Origin: Agelas oroides
Taxonomy: Eukaryota > Porifera > Demospongiae > Agelasida > Agelasidae
Direction of reading: 5' to 3'
Assembly (NCBI GenBank): GCA_949130485.1
Contig: OX422185.1
Span: forward strand, 13,500,562-13,564,561
DNA: 64,000 nucleotides
This document shows positions 51,471 to 62,518 of the stretch, in pieces. The notes below the pieces were generated by a model. That model made no database searches and was not told the origin of the DNA. It worked only from the letters and a program-made list of their open reading frames with translations. Every line of letters begins with the position of its first letter. The stretch's first letter is position 1. The position numbers and the translations under genes are program-made.

Positions 51471-52386
51471 TTAACCCCTACGCGCATGCGCAGAAATTGA
51501 TCGCGTGGTTACGAGAGAAGCTGATAAAAAATGGCGATTTTGTGAAGTGTTGATTCATTGCGTTATATCTTGTGAAATAGTTGAGTTCAGGCAATGATAG
51601 TTAGGCTTAGCTTAGTTGAAAACAAACCTGCTTTACTCAGAACGTAGTCACAAGACCCGCTAGTGAAGTCCGAAGAAGCTACAACGGTGGAAACGTAGGT
51701 ACCTGCTGTGTACCTGAAAATGACCGATAATACACGGAAAAAGTTGGCAGACAGTTTCAGCGAAGGTACGTTTCAACTGTCTCTGACACGATTAGATAGT
51801 ATATAGACGATAGAACAAGTAGCGTGTGGATATAAGCTGTACTGTGGCTAACTACGATCGGCAGGCAAACTTCGAACGTGATTTTGAGGGGAAGTCCCTA
51901 TAGGACACCGCAGCTAATTCTGCTTCGATTGACTTCCTGTTACACGTAATTAACAGCGATCACGATAAATAGCGGAAGCGAAGTGCGGGCGCATTTGGCC
52001 GCTATCGGGTGTAACGGATAAGAAATTTCACGGGCGCATTTGGCCGCTATCGGGTGTAATGAACAAGTTTTTCCGCGCCAAGTTTGTACTGCCCATTGTT
52101 TACACAACGTTGGCGGTTGTCCTGCGCGAAGGCGTTTACAGAAAGACCGCCCGGTCTACAACACTTTGTAAATCGATAAATCGATCGAGCACTGGTTCAC
52201 AATGGTCTGTCTTTAAATCTGGGGTTTAACTGGAAACGAGTGCGCCCAAACTTCAGCTGTACAAACAGAGGTGAAAATTGAGTGCGTGCCGCCATGATCC
52301 GCGATGTGCAAACGCGCGCGGGCGTGTGCAAATATATCTCGAGAAATAAACGGATTTTTGACCGTTAGCGGAACGGCTGTAATGGG
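51467..52386. mobile_element. Probable piggyBac-like non-autonomous element (TTAA flanks)
   Basis: TTAA at 51463-51466 and 52387-52390. Left end CCCTTTAACCCCTACGC, right end (reversed) CCCATTACAGCCGTTCCGC, an imperfect terminal repeat. The interior is GC-rich with a tandem pair gggcgcatttggccgctatc. No transposase. Inserted at the first-exon end of the promoter duplicate. Confidence 0.6.
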
Positions 52387-52734
52387 TTAATACCTATCCT
52401 ATGTAGGGTATTCCCCACATTCCAGAGTATATTCATAACACCACAAATTTGGTTTTGTGGTCTATGCACTTGTACTATATATGCACCCCCAAAAAGACTG
52501 CCTATAGGATTGTGTGGACACCCTGCACCTTTCTCAATATAAGTACGATTGGACTTGAAATAAAATGACTATCCTTGCATGGCTACAGGATATGCTGTGG
52601 CAATGGGTGGAGCTTGAACCCTTATTTAGAACTCACAATTAATTATTGAGGAGTGAAATGGAAGAACAGTATTACTATTTATGTATTAACTGTGTCTGTC
52701 ATGTGACACTATCAACACTCTATTATAGCTAACA

Positions 52735-52810
52735 GTGCAATATGTACTGTCAGCATAATTTTGTTGAGGAGACATCTTGTAGTGCGGCTACCAGTAGCAA
52801 AGTATAGTTT
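52735..52810 (-). pseudogene. Degraded leader exon of the small hydrophobic family
   Basis: On the minus strand ttgctactggtagccgcact then aagatgtctcctcaacaaaa and ttatgctgac resemble the end of the leader exons of copies A and E. No start codon in register and a poor donor. Confidence 0.5.
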
Positions 52811-53070
52811 ACATTGCTCTCATGACAAGAAGTTGAGCTTGTAGTAGATGTACTTGATGAACAATCATTAACCAATTAAAAAGGGAAGGTGAGAAATACA
52901 ATACGCGTTGACAGTGGTGTGTGTCTGTGTGCAAGTGTCCAATTACACAGTTGCCATGGTGCTTGTAATTACAAATCTTCTATGCTGTATAATATGTACA
53001 TGTACATACAATATGTAGCAGCAGTAGTGGTGTGTGTGTGTGTGTGTGTGAAAGTGTCCAATACTGATAA

Positions 53071-53263
53071 TCAATCAGTCAATGAATCAATACAGAAGGT
53101 TCCAAGCACAAGTTGTCCCGGGGTAGCTGGGTTAGTTTCCTGGACAGGAATGTCCTCTGTCTTTATCTGTCGGGTGAAGCTCCTCCCACTTGCCATTACC
53201 ATGGTGATAGTCCCTCCTGGGTCAGTTGCTTGCAGGGGAGTGAGATGTTCTCTCTGTGTAACC
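53071..53263 (-). CDS. Terminal exon of small hydrophobic family, copy B
   Basis: Acceptor tttcacag, 63 codons to a TGA. It encodes REHLTPLQATDPGGTITMV, SGRSFTRQIKTEDIPVQ and a diverged tail (LGTFCIDSLTD). The frame is intact, but no leader exon was found between here and 54.6 kb, so it may be an orphan. Confidence 0.5.
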
Positions 53264-54330
53264 CTGTGAAATTATCTGCAGGTCATATATATATACTTCA
53301 TATAGTAAATCTATTGCCCATTTAGGTTCCTGATTTTGGAGGACATAAACCTTCCAAGTTTGTAGGTAGCCTTAGGTAGTAGTGTTATATCCATAGTAAA
53401 TTGAAAGGAAAAGAGGCAGCGGTCTCCATTGCATGGTTTAGTCATACCAACAATCACTTGCAGTTGACAACTGTCCAGAGTTTGGAGACGAAAATACTGT
53501 AACACAGCCTCACACTAATAGTGAGGTTTTTGTATGATGGTATATAAATTTATGTTTATTGTTTTATCCCCAGGACAGCAGGCCGTATTTCACACATGGG
53601 ACTATATCATTTACCTTGATACAGTACATTTTAAAATAACTGTTCAAAATAGTATTTTGCTAAATAAATGCAAATTCATACTGATGAGAGGGGAATATAA
53701 AGGTACAGAGACAAAATTCTATGACAGTTCAGTTATTTGGCAACTGTTTTAAGAACCCACCCACATCATGGGTTTCACTTGACTGAGCCATGAATGTTGG
53801 AATCCTTGAACTGTAAATGTTTGGAATGCTATATTTGGTGAGCTGATATTATTCACAGTAGCTATATTCCTAGGAGTGCAATGAGCTAATCTGTACACAG
53901 CTAACCATGTACTCTTACCATGTGTGTACATGCGCCTACTTGGTAGCCATTGCCATAACAACATCCCATTTTTGTAGAGGTGTCCTGGAAGTTCATTCGT
54001 TAGTTAACCAGTAGAGGAACAATGATTGTCAAATATATTTTGCTATGTAGGTATGTAAAGTAGTCAGCTGGTGTATTGTTTGCTGGTGTATTGTTTGCAC
54101 CAGCTGTACATTTTACTACTGTAAAGTGTACAGATGGTGTATTGTTTGACACATACTTCAGTTAGAGATAATATATATTTATCACCATAGTACAAAGCTA
54201 TACCAGAAAATATCACGAGTTTGTTGCCATCTGTATTGTTACGAGTGCGCACAACATGGATGGTCTTCTATACTACAGGCCCATTTTCCGGATATTATAA
54301 ACCCAGTTTTCTGATATGTTTCACTCTTGC

Positions 54331-54486
54331 TGCTTCAGACCCAGTTTCCTAGGATATTATTGCATTATTAGTGACCTGGTACATACTACAGACCCAATCG
54401 TGTTTCCGTTATTTGATGAGCCCACAAACCATTTGGACCTGGAAACAGTGGAAGCAAAAGCTTTTACTAAGTTCGAAGTAAACTGT
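54331..54486 (+). pseudogene. ABC-F ATPase fragment, copy 1
   Basis: Encodes FPLFDEPTNHLDLETVEA then KAFTKF: the Walker B and D-loop of an ABC-F protein (translation-associated twin-ATPase family). No Walker A, no signature motif, and no remainder of the protein. Six nucleotides shorter than copy 2 after LETVEA. Flanked by acceptor-like ctacag and donor-like gaa|gtaaac, so it may be one captured exon. Confidence 0.75.
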
Positions 54487-54681
54487 AAGCCAGACACTTA
54501 ATCCCTTTTTGTCAAGCACCTAATTTGTGACATGCAATTACACAGTTGCCATGGTGCATGTAATTAAAGGTCTTCTTGTATGTACATGTATACACAATAA
54601 GTAATAGCAGCAGTGGTATGTGTGTGTGTGCAAACATCCAATACTGATAATTAGTTGATGGTTCACTGGTATACTGAAATT

Positions 54682-54837
54682 TCCAAACACAAGTTGTCCT
54701 GGGGTAGCTGAATTTGTTTCCTTGACAGTGGTGTCCTCTGTCTTTATCTGTCGGGTGAAACTCCTCCCACTTGCTGTTTACATCTTGATAGTCCAGTTGC
54801 TTGTAGGGGGTTGAGGAGATGTTCCCTGTGTTGAACT
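54682..54837 (-). pseudogene. Broken terminal exon of small hydrophobic family, copy C
   Basis: Matches the other terminal exons from acceptor tttcacag onward but lacks about 25 bases around the TDPGGTITM codons, which shifts the frame and gives an early stop. Confidence 0.7.
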
Positions 54838-55479
54838 CTGTGAAAGTGGATTGATTTGAAAGTAAGTTGGGAAACTAAACAAACTTCAGCAGCAAGACTG
54901 GCAACACTTGTGTGTACTTACAACCACATGCTAACAACCTGTCATACCAATTGGGTGCGTTGGCATGGTCACATGTAATGAGATAAAACTATCAAATGCA
55001 GTCATATAATACTATGGCAGTGAATATTCCTTCAGGCCTAAACTAACAATAAACACATCATGAATACTGTAATCCAACTATTTGGGGAATCCATACACAC
55101 AAAGGTCACACATATGCACATGTACACGGAGGAGGTAAACTTGGCATCGTTAGGTACTTGTCTAAACTAACAATAAACTTGATACATCTTGAAACTGTTA
55201 ACTCAGTGGCTATGCTTCTAAGCATAAATTCATGAACTTGTACTGAAGGGTAGCCTAAGTCCACACCATGTGTGTGAGTCAACCATATTCGTTCTCAGCC
55301 ATTTTTAGTACAAGAAATCATCACATTCCTTGTTTGGATTTATTCCCAGCTTTGTTCATTTCATGCAAAAGAACTCCCATGTTGCAGTTTGGGTATCTTG
55401 GTCCTTAAACCACAAACTACGAAATATACAATAAAGGGAGTACATGAGTCATGTGTGCTGTTAGAAATACTGTTATTCA

Positions 55480-55520
55480 CCCAATTTGATGAGCCTATAA
55501 AACAATTTGCCCATTACAAC
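55480..55520 (+). pseudogene. ABC-F fragment, degenerate copy 3
   Basis: QFDEPIKQF corresponds to LFDEPTNHL of the other two copies with several substitutions. Very short. Confidence 0.4.
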
Positions 55521-55828
55521 ACTTATATATATTTTTTTTTGATCGCTTTAGGATTGCCTGCCTTTAGCTTTGAGTGTGCATGTTGTACTCTAATTAAACC
55601 ACAGTTCAACTTCCAATTAATGCACCTCATTGTTAGGTACAGTATGCATTAATGTACTATCAAAGGCAGGGCGGTGGGAAAGCTTAGGATTTCCTACATG
55701 TGCTTAAAAGGAGGTGGGTCTCATATGATGGTCAATAGTTGATGTGAATTTGCACCTTGTGCTAATCAGTTCACTACTCTACTTCCTTTACACAAAATGT
55801 CTTTGATGCCAGACTACTTGGTGCCAAT

Positions 55829-56471
55829 TAGCCTCGTACCCAGGCCACGTGGGAGGAGGGAAAAGTGGCCTGGTATCCACTGTTTGCGCATGCGCGAGAA
55901 ACCCCATGATTTCATGGGGTATCGTATACCATCGTTTACGAACCGTTAATCTTTACCGTATAGTTCCGAAGCACGTCCGTCTCGAGCTTATCCCGCGAAC
56001 ATGGCAGGTAAAAGCGAGGACTTTGATAAAGCGCTCAAGTTCGCTCTTTGTTGTATTGGAAAGGGAGATTTCACGTTGAAAGCAGAGCAGCTGGATGCGA
56101 TCAAATGTATCTACGATGGTAAAGACGTATTCCTGTGGCTACCCAAGGGATTTGGTAAGTCCATCTGCTACGAGACTCTGCCGTTTGTTTTCAACTACAA
56201 GCACAGTGACGGTGGAACCGGCGGTGGTTGTAGCGTAGTCCTTGTCGTGTCACCCCTTGTGTCTCTGATAATGGAAGCCATCGCCGCGTAAACACAGCTG
56301 CCACACTGCAAGCCGTATATCTAGTTTGGTTATTTCTCCGCATAACAATCACGTGTAACTTGTCCATAATCGGACTAGTTCGCGGAAGATTTCCGGAATC
56401 GTTCGCGCATGCGCAAACAGTGGAGACCAGGCCACTTTTCCCTCCTCTCACGTGGCCTGGGTACGAGGCTA
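55829..56471. mobile_element. Pack-MULE-like element carrying a RecQ helicase fragment
   Basis: 643 bp with about 70-bp terminal inverted repeats (tagcctcgtacccaggccac, then gtggcctgg and ctgtttgcgcatgcgcgaga). Exact 9-bp target duplication ggtgccaat at 55820-55828 and 56472-56480. The cargo is the RecQ-like frame 56001-56291. No transposase of its own. Confidence 0.85.
56001..56291 (+). pseudogene. RecQ-like helicase N-terminal fragment inside a transposon
   Basis: 96 codons from an ATG. EQLDAIKCIYDGKDVF is the motif 0 region, LPKGFGKSICYE (Lys53) the Walker A, and VVLVVSPLVSLI motif Ia, after which homology ends with a stop. The DEAH box, second RecA domain and RQC region are absent, so it cannot unwind DNA. 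The phenylalanine in GFGKS replaces the usual glycine. Could be expressed as a short peptide, but a captured gene piece is more likely. Confidence 0.8.
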
Positions 56472-56479
56472 GGTGCCAA

Positions 56480-57180
56480 TAACCTTAACTCAGCACGTGT
56501 CTGGTATTGTGGCTGTTGTATTGTGTGTTGATCCTGTGAGAGAGGAAACACTAGCTAGCCTTTGATCTTTGGCTCTGAGGGTAATGGGTTCTGTGCGTTT
56601 AGGAGCTATGTGCTTTGATGCTGACCCCAAGCTTGAGTATGAGGTTAGTGGTCTGAGGATGTGGCAGTCTCCTGGCTAGGAATCAAAGCATTATTTTGTT
56701 GCGTATTTAGAGCATATCACTAAGTTTGCCATCCTGTATTGCTGAAATTCTGCTAAAGGCAGGGCTTTATATGCGCCTCATAGAGCTGTGAATATCTGAT
56801 GCACTTCTAAAGCACGTATGAGCTGCATCCCAAGTGAAATTGTTGGCAATACAGCACTTCGAATGCAGTGATATGATCAAAACGTGTGCTGGTAATCATA
56901 TATATCTCTCTTCTCCCAATAATTTCAAGCTATCCAATGTAAATTGCAAACATACGTGTGTCCCTTCCTCCCTATCGATGCCTGATTGCTAACATAATTA
57001 TATTATATCTCTTTTGTGCATAACTGACATACCAATTTGTGTGTGGGGGTGGCTTCTGTGTAGGCCGGATGTGTTCCTCACTTGAGGGAAATAGTCATTA
57101 CCAATTGTCATTACCTGAGTGTGAGAGAGATTATTGCTACATGTATGTGAATGGTTTCTGTGTCGACAAGTGCGAAAGTC
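56480..57180. other. No gene recognised
   Basis: Unique-looking sequence between the RecQ-carrying element and the second ABC-F fragment. A plus-strand frame from 57039 leads into the ABC-F piece but its first 45 codons resemble nothing known to me. Confidence 0.4.
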
Positions 57181-57201
57181 ACAAAAATTACAACAGGGAT
57201 T

Positions 57202-57362
57202 TCAGACCCAGTTTCCTAGGATATTATTGCATTATTGGAGACCCTGTGTATGCTACAGACCCAATCATGTTTCCGTTATTTGATGAGCCCACAAACCATT
57301 TGGACCTGGAAACAGTGGAAGCCTTGGCAAAGGCTTTTACCAAGTTCATGGTAACCTGTTAT
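57202..57362 (+). pseudogene. ABC-F ATPase fragment, copy 2
   Basis: MFPLFDEPTNHLDLETVEAL then AKAFTKF. More complete than copy 1, with the same upstream sequence (acccagtttcctaggatatt). It ends at atg|gtaacc, donor-like. With the neighbouring terminal exon it forms a duplicated module with 54.3-54.9 kb. Confidence 0.75.
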
Positions 57363-57557
57363 CCCTTGCCCTTGTTTGTCAGTACTGGCAAAGTTCAAGG
57401 TAAACTGCCCTTCTTTGTCAGTAAGTACTTGTAACATACAATTATAGAGTTGCCATGGTGCTTGTAATTACAAGTCTTCTACACTACTAGTATGTACAGT
57501 ACACAAAATAAGTAGCAGCAGTAGTGGTGTGTTTGCACAAGTGTCCAATACTGATAA

Positions 57558-57759
57558 TTAGTTAATGTTTCTCTCGACCAGATCCACTGAAGGTTCCGAA
57601 CACAATTTGTCCTGGGTAGTTGGGTTTGTTTCCTGGACAGCAGTGTCCTCTGTCTTTATATGTCGGGTGAAGCTCCTCCCACTTGTTGTTACCATGGCAA
57701 TAGTCCCTCCTGGGTCAGTTGCTTGCAGGGGAGTGAGCAAGACTTCTCTGGATTCAACT
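57558..57759 (-). CDS. Terminal exon of small hydrophobic family, copy D
   Basis: Acceptor cttacag, 66 codons to TAA. REVLLTPLQATDPGGTIAMV and SGRSFTRHIKTEDTAVQETN are conserved; a one-base shift near PTTQDKL changes the tail (SEPSVDLVERNIN). The nearest leader-like piece upstream is the degraded one at 59945. Possibly a pseudogene. Confidence 0.45.
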
Positions 57760-58034
57760 CTGTAAGGGTGCAATGGGATTGTTTGGAAAGAAAGTTGGGA
57801 GCTCAACAATCTTACAAGTGTATTGCCATGGCTAGTTTACCTTCAGAACAATGTCTTGACACTTGTGTGTAATTACCTTCAGAACAATGTCTTGACACTT
57901 GTGTGTAATTGCCGAGCGCCTTAGCGCGAGGCTACTAATCGTGCAGCGTAGTCAGCTCGCGTTTGTATGTATGTACATATATATATATATATATGTATGT
58001 ATATCCGTCACACTTTGATTACGTGGGCGCGGTT

Positions 58035-58340
58035 TCTGTGGTCTCGTCCCCAGACTACTAGCCACGTGGTACTGGTCCGACCAGGAGGCGATCGAAAGAT
58101 CGTGCGCGTGCGAGATCCGAAATGGAGCAGGGGCCACATGGTACTGGTGGGAGCAGGAGGCGATCGACGTGTGAAAAAGATCGTCCGAGAGCCGAAATGG
58201 AGCAGAAGCAGTCAAAGCGTGATCGTGCTAGAGAGCGAAGACGGAAACAAAGGGACACTGCATCAGAAGAGAGTAAGGCAAAGGAGAAAGAGTCTGACAG
58301 ATACTCGCATTACACTACGCCCACTTCCTGAAACTCTTCA
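58035..58340. repeat. Arginine-codon-rich tandem duplication
   Basis: A unit of about 65 bp (ggtactggt...ggaggcgatcg...ccgaaatggagcag) is repeated once, preceded by a Mutator-like end (tctcgtccccagac). The overlapping 69-codon plus-strand ORF is Arg/Lys/Glu-rich and not recognised. Confidence 0.4.
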
Positions 58341-59944
58341 GACGACCGCTTTGCCATCTTCATCGCTCTATCTCGTCTCCAGCACCTAGCACCTACACGC
58401 TACACGTGGTTACAACGGATATCTACTTACATATTTCCGGATATTCTTCTGCGCGAGGCATACTCTGCGCATGCGTATTCCTAGTTACAACCACGTGCTA
58501 GCAACCTATCATTACTACATCAGTGCGTTGTAAAAACACATTGCTTCAATAACAACAGTTGGCGCACCACAGCCAATCAGGTGTGCATTGGCATGCATGG
58601 TTACATGCAATAAGATATAAACGTAGTCATACTATGGCAGAGAAATATCCTTCAGGCCTAAACTAACAATGAACCTATAACCATACTTGGAAGTTATTAC
58701 TAGAGGCAAACACCTTAGTAACAAACTGTTGATCTGTTGAAAACTCCTGCAACCTCCCCCCATGCCACTGAACATGAATAAAATAAGGAGATGGTTTGGT
58801 TGTACAGCTTGGTGCTGATTCTAGTGACGCTGCCAACAGAGTTTTGTTTTGTTTTGAATTGTGTTCTTCAGAAAACTATCCTCCCTTCCTTCAACTCATT
58901 TCCACTTTTTGTAGCACTAGACACTTCCTCCAATGAGCCAATTTCTGAAATCCTTTGTTATTGGGGCGAGCGCAGCGAGCCCCACACTTGTGGTGAAAAC
59001 GGAAAATTGTCTATATATATATATATATATGTTTATATGTATGTATATATGGTACGTGCGTATTCCGTATATGCATTTCCGCTCTATTTTTGCGCGGTCA
59101 AATATTTCCACATGCAATACATGATTGTACAAGTCGTAGCCAGCTACGGTGAAACCTCAAGAGAGAATGGCAGAAAAACTTAGGCACAGACTGCGATAGG
59201 GGTCCGTCACACTGCTGAAACCACAAGGGAGGCACGATTAGTGATCTACGTTCGAAAGACTACGACGCATCGATGGAACAAAGACAGACACAATTAGCCT
59301 GGGCGAGACAGGAGTAAGCCTGAGCTTCAAGTACTACAACTATTAACCAATAGGAATGCATCTTTCACAGTATAAACACCTGAGAAGAGAAGTTACATGG
59401 GCTGCTTTTCCTTCATCTCCTGTGACTCTAGTTCAAGTATCATTTGCTAGGCCACAAAATTAGCTGGTGGTGCAACAAAGGTTTGCTGATTAGTGACCAC
59501 TGTGTACATTCCATGGTATGAATAATGGGTTTACCAAACAATACCCTACTGCATATAAGTGCTATTGTGTGTGTACCAAGGTATGAATAATAACCTCTGT
59601 CTGCTGAAATGCTTGGCCGACTACAAACACTATACACTGAGTGACATTTTTTGTACTGTACTTTTTGTGTTTATGTGCCCCCAACAAGACTGCCTATAGG
59701 ATTGATGTGGACACTCCGCATCCTTCTCAATGTAAGCCATTGGACTTGAAATGTACTACAGGATATGCTATGGCCACAGTGGAACTTGAACCTTTATTTT
59801 AGTGAGCTCACATTGAGGAGCAGAATGGAAAATGGAGGAGCAACATAAGTATTAACTGTGTCTGTGAGTGAAATGGAGGAGCAGTATTAGTATTAACTGC
59901 GTCTGTCATGTGACACTATCAACACTAGAAGAGCAGTATGTACT

Positions 59945-60010
59945 GTCAGCATAATTTTGCTGGGGAGGTGTCTTATAGTGCAATGCAGCTACCAATAGTA
60001 GTGCAGTTTA
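59945..60010 (-). pseudogene. Degraded leader exon of the small hydrophobic family
   Basis: On the minus strand actattggtagctgcattg then ataagacacctccccagcaaaa and ttatgctgacag parallels the leader exons of copies A and E. No ATG-initiated frame survives. Confidence 0.5.
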
Positions 60011-60247
60011 CATTACTGTCATGACAAGAAATTAAGCTTGTGGTAACCATGGTAGATGTACTTGATGAACAATCAACAAACCAAATAAAAAGGGAAGGTG
60101 AGAAATACAGTATGCATCGACAGTGGTGTGTGTGTGTGTGTGCAAGTGTTCATTTGTACAGTTGCCATGGTGCATGTAATTACAAGTCCTCTACTGTTTA
60201 CACACATTCAGTTGTAGCAGTGGTATGTGTGTGCAAGTATCCAATAA

Positions 60248-61309
60248 TTAACGCTTCATTGGCATGCTCAAGTTTCCAAACACGAGTTCTCCCGGGGTAG
60301 CTGGGTTATTTTCCTGGACTGCAGTGTCCTCTGTCTTTATCTGTCGTGTGAAGCTCCTCCCACTTGCTGTTACCATGGTGATAGTCCCTCCTGGGTCAGT
60401 TGCTTGCAGGGGGGTGAGGAGGTGTTCTCTGAGTTGAACCCTGTGAAAGTGGAGTGTGTTAGTATACAAACCCACAAAGTGGGCAATGAAGATGGACATA
60501 AGCACATGTGCACATACACTAATCTCATGTGTGCTTAGTTCCAGAGCTGTACGTTGGCAAGTAACCAGAAACTAGTACTATGCATACCAGTGCTATAATA
60601 ATGCAGATACTCACATGCCTCTCATGCAAGATTGTCCACCAATTTAACAATTGGATATTATTGAGTAAATTCTGTACAGTCTACATGTAGTGGGACTGAA
60701 AGACCTGTCTGCTTCATGGAATAGATGCTTTCACAAATTTTATGTGTCGGAATTTTGATAAGATGCAAACAATATTTAATGGAAAACAGCAAGTTTCGAA
60801 TATGCCCCTTAGTGGGAAAAAAGTGTGGCATTGTACGGGCGAAAGAAAAGTCTGTTGCAGAAACTGTGGAGCTGGTCGTTGCCTTGGGAGTTCTCTCCGC
60901 TAGGTGACATACGGCACCTTAGCGTGCCATAGTAAATAGCTTTCCAGGCCTGATACTTTCCAAATCTGCCAGACCAGCGTCAAACAACCGTCTCCATAGA
61001 GTGCAGTACACTTCTTTCCCACCAGGAGGCGTAAACCATGGTGGATGTAAACATCATTTTTAACAGGGAGATTTGGTTCACCAATTGCGTTGCTGTGATA
61101 AATTCTTCATGGTGCAAAAAAATCTATATATAGCCAAGATTAAGTAAAATAAAAACACCCTAGAGTATGGATGAGTTTTAACTACATATAGCTAGCTATA
61201 CAGTATATACCTGTTTGCATCATCTTACCAGGGAGATGTCTTGTAGCATAGTGTAACTATCAATAGCACACACAGTAGTAGTGCAGCTACCAGCAGTAAC
61301 TCCATCATC
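60248..61309 (-). CDS. Small hydrophobic-leader protein, copy E (two coding exons)
   Basis: Exons 61309-61229 (ATG at 61308) and 60440-60248. The leader is MMELLLVAALLLCVLLIVTL CYKTSP, one uncharged hydrophobic stretch, donor TG|gtaaga in phase 2. The terminal exon enters in phase 2 at tttcacag and encodes REHLLTPLQATDPGGTITMV, SGRSFTRQIKTEDTAVQ, GELVFGNLSMPMKR and stop. Total 90 residues. This is the cleanest member: promoter-like TATA and first exon at 61970-62060, intact leader, intact terminal exon. Likely secreted or type II membrane; function unknown. Confidence 0.62.
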
Positions 61310-61559
61310 CTATACAATACAATGTACAATGTTATGGGGAATGTTTGGCAATGTGAGCCCTCCCCTACTATGTTGTTTTACATAATCTCCTGTTGCTGTC
61401 TTTATGTAACTGGGGGCCCCTCCCCTTTTAAGTGGGATGATGGATTCAAAAGCCCAACACCAACATGTAAGAGCAGGTATATGTTACCTAAGCAACACCC
61501 TCTGTAGTTTCTTACATGTTGTCTAGGTAGGTTATATTCCATGGAAAGCCACACAGGCT

Positions 61560-61755
61560 ACTACAGCAGATTGCAAAAGTCTTGCAACAAGCAAGCTGAA
61601 CAGTGGAAAACCATAATTGATTTACCGCGTATGAATCTGATTATCTTTCCCGCCTCAGCATGCCCTTCCTCTCTGTTCAAGCATAATAAATCAATTGTGG
61701 TTTTCCACTGTTCAGCTTGCTTGTTGCAAGACTTTTGCAATCTGCTGTAAATATT
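61560..61755. repeat. Large palindrome
   Basis: agattgcaaaagtcttgcaa caagcaagctgaacagtgga at the left faces its exact complement at the right, with about 60 bp between. Lies in the putative intron between first exon and leader exon of copy E. Probably a MITE. Confidence 0.75.
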
Positions 61756-61969
61756 ACAGTTGTTGACATCATTTTTCATTTTCATCTCATTTTTAGAACC
61801 CAAGCACACACTTGATCAGTAACACTTTGCAGCTATATACAAATTCATCTTTGTACTAATGATTGCATACTTGCTAAAATGGGTAAATTTGGTCCTTATT
61901 ACAGTTCCTAAACTGCCCAGGTGTATTATGACATGCTAATTTTTAGTCATGATACACTCTAACACTCAC

Positions 61970-62060
61970 CTTCGATTCTTTTCCAAAAAAAGCTTTGTTT
62001 GCTCCAAATCACCAATTCTTGTATGACTGAACTATACTTCCTTAACTGCTACTTTTATAG
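61970..62060 (-). promoter_or_regulatory. TATA box and 5'-UTR exon of copy E
   Basis: ctataaaag on the minus strand (62051-62060) sits about 80 bp before the donor AAG|gtgagt at 61970. The layout matches 50159-50264. Confidence 0.55.
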
Positions 62061-62199
62061 TAGCAGGGTATTGCTGCACACTTGAGTATATGCAGCAGTA
62101 TGGTTTGGCCGGCCCCCCCCAAGAGCCAGACAGTCTATGAATATTTAACTTGTACAGACCTTTTCAGAGGTTCTTCCGCTGTATGCGTTGACCTTGCAA

Positions 62200-62320
62200 A
62201 CTGTGAACCAAAAAGCTGTGCACATGAATATAATTATGTGGTTAGGCTTCCTATTCAGCCTGTAAAGAAGTTTACCACATAATTATATTCATGTGCACAG
62301 CTTTTTGGTTCACATTTTGC
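62200..62320. repeat. Palindrome
   Basis: accaaaaagctgtgcacatg aatataattatgtgg faces ccacataattatattcatgt gcacagctttttggt. About 35-bp arms, 40-bp loop. Confidence 0.8.
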
Positions 62321-62518
62321 AACATCAACGCAAGCAGCTGTAACTTAATGTAGTTTAATGCAATTAACGCCAATCTACACATCTCTGGGTGTGGTTTGGT
62401 GTCTTAGTTGAGTCCTAAAGAACCCCGGTAAGCCGTTAAATACTGTTTGAAGAATCATGACCTGGAACTAAACTGTTTCTAACTGCACTAAAGCCATAGC
62501 AAAAATGCCCTTGCATGC

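Noticed and set aside
58122..58331. Arg/Lys-rich 69-codon ORF
   Set aside because: Lies in a tandem duplication next to a transposon end, has highly biased composition and no recognised domain.
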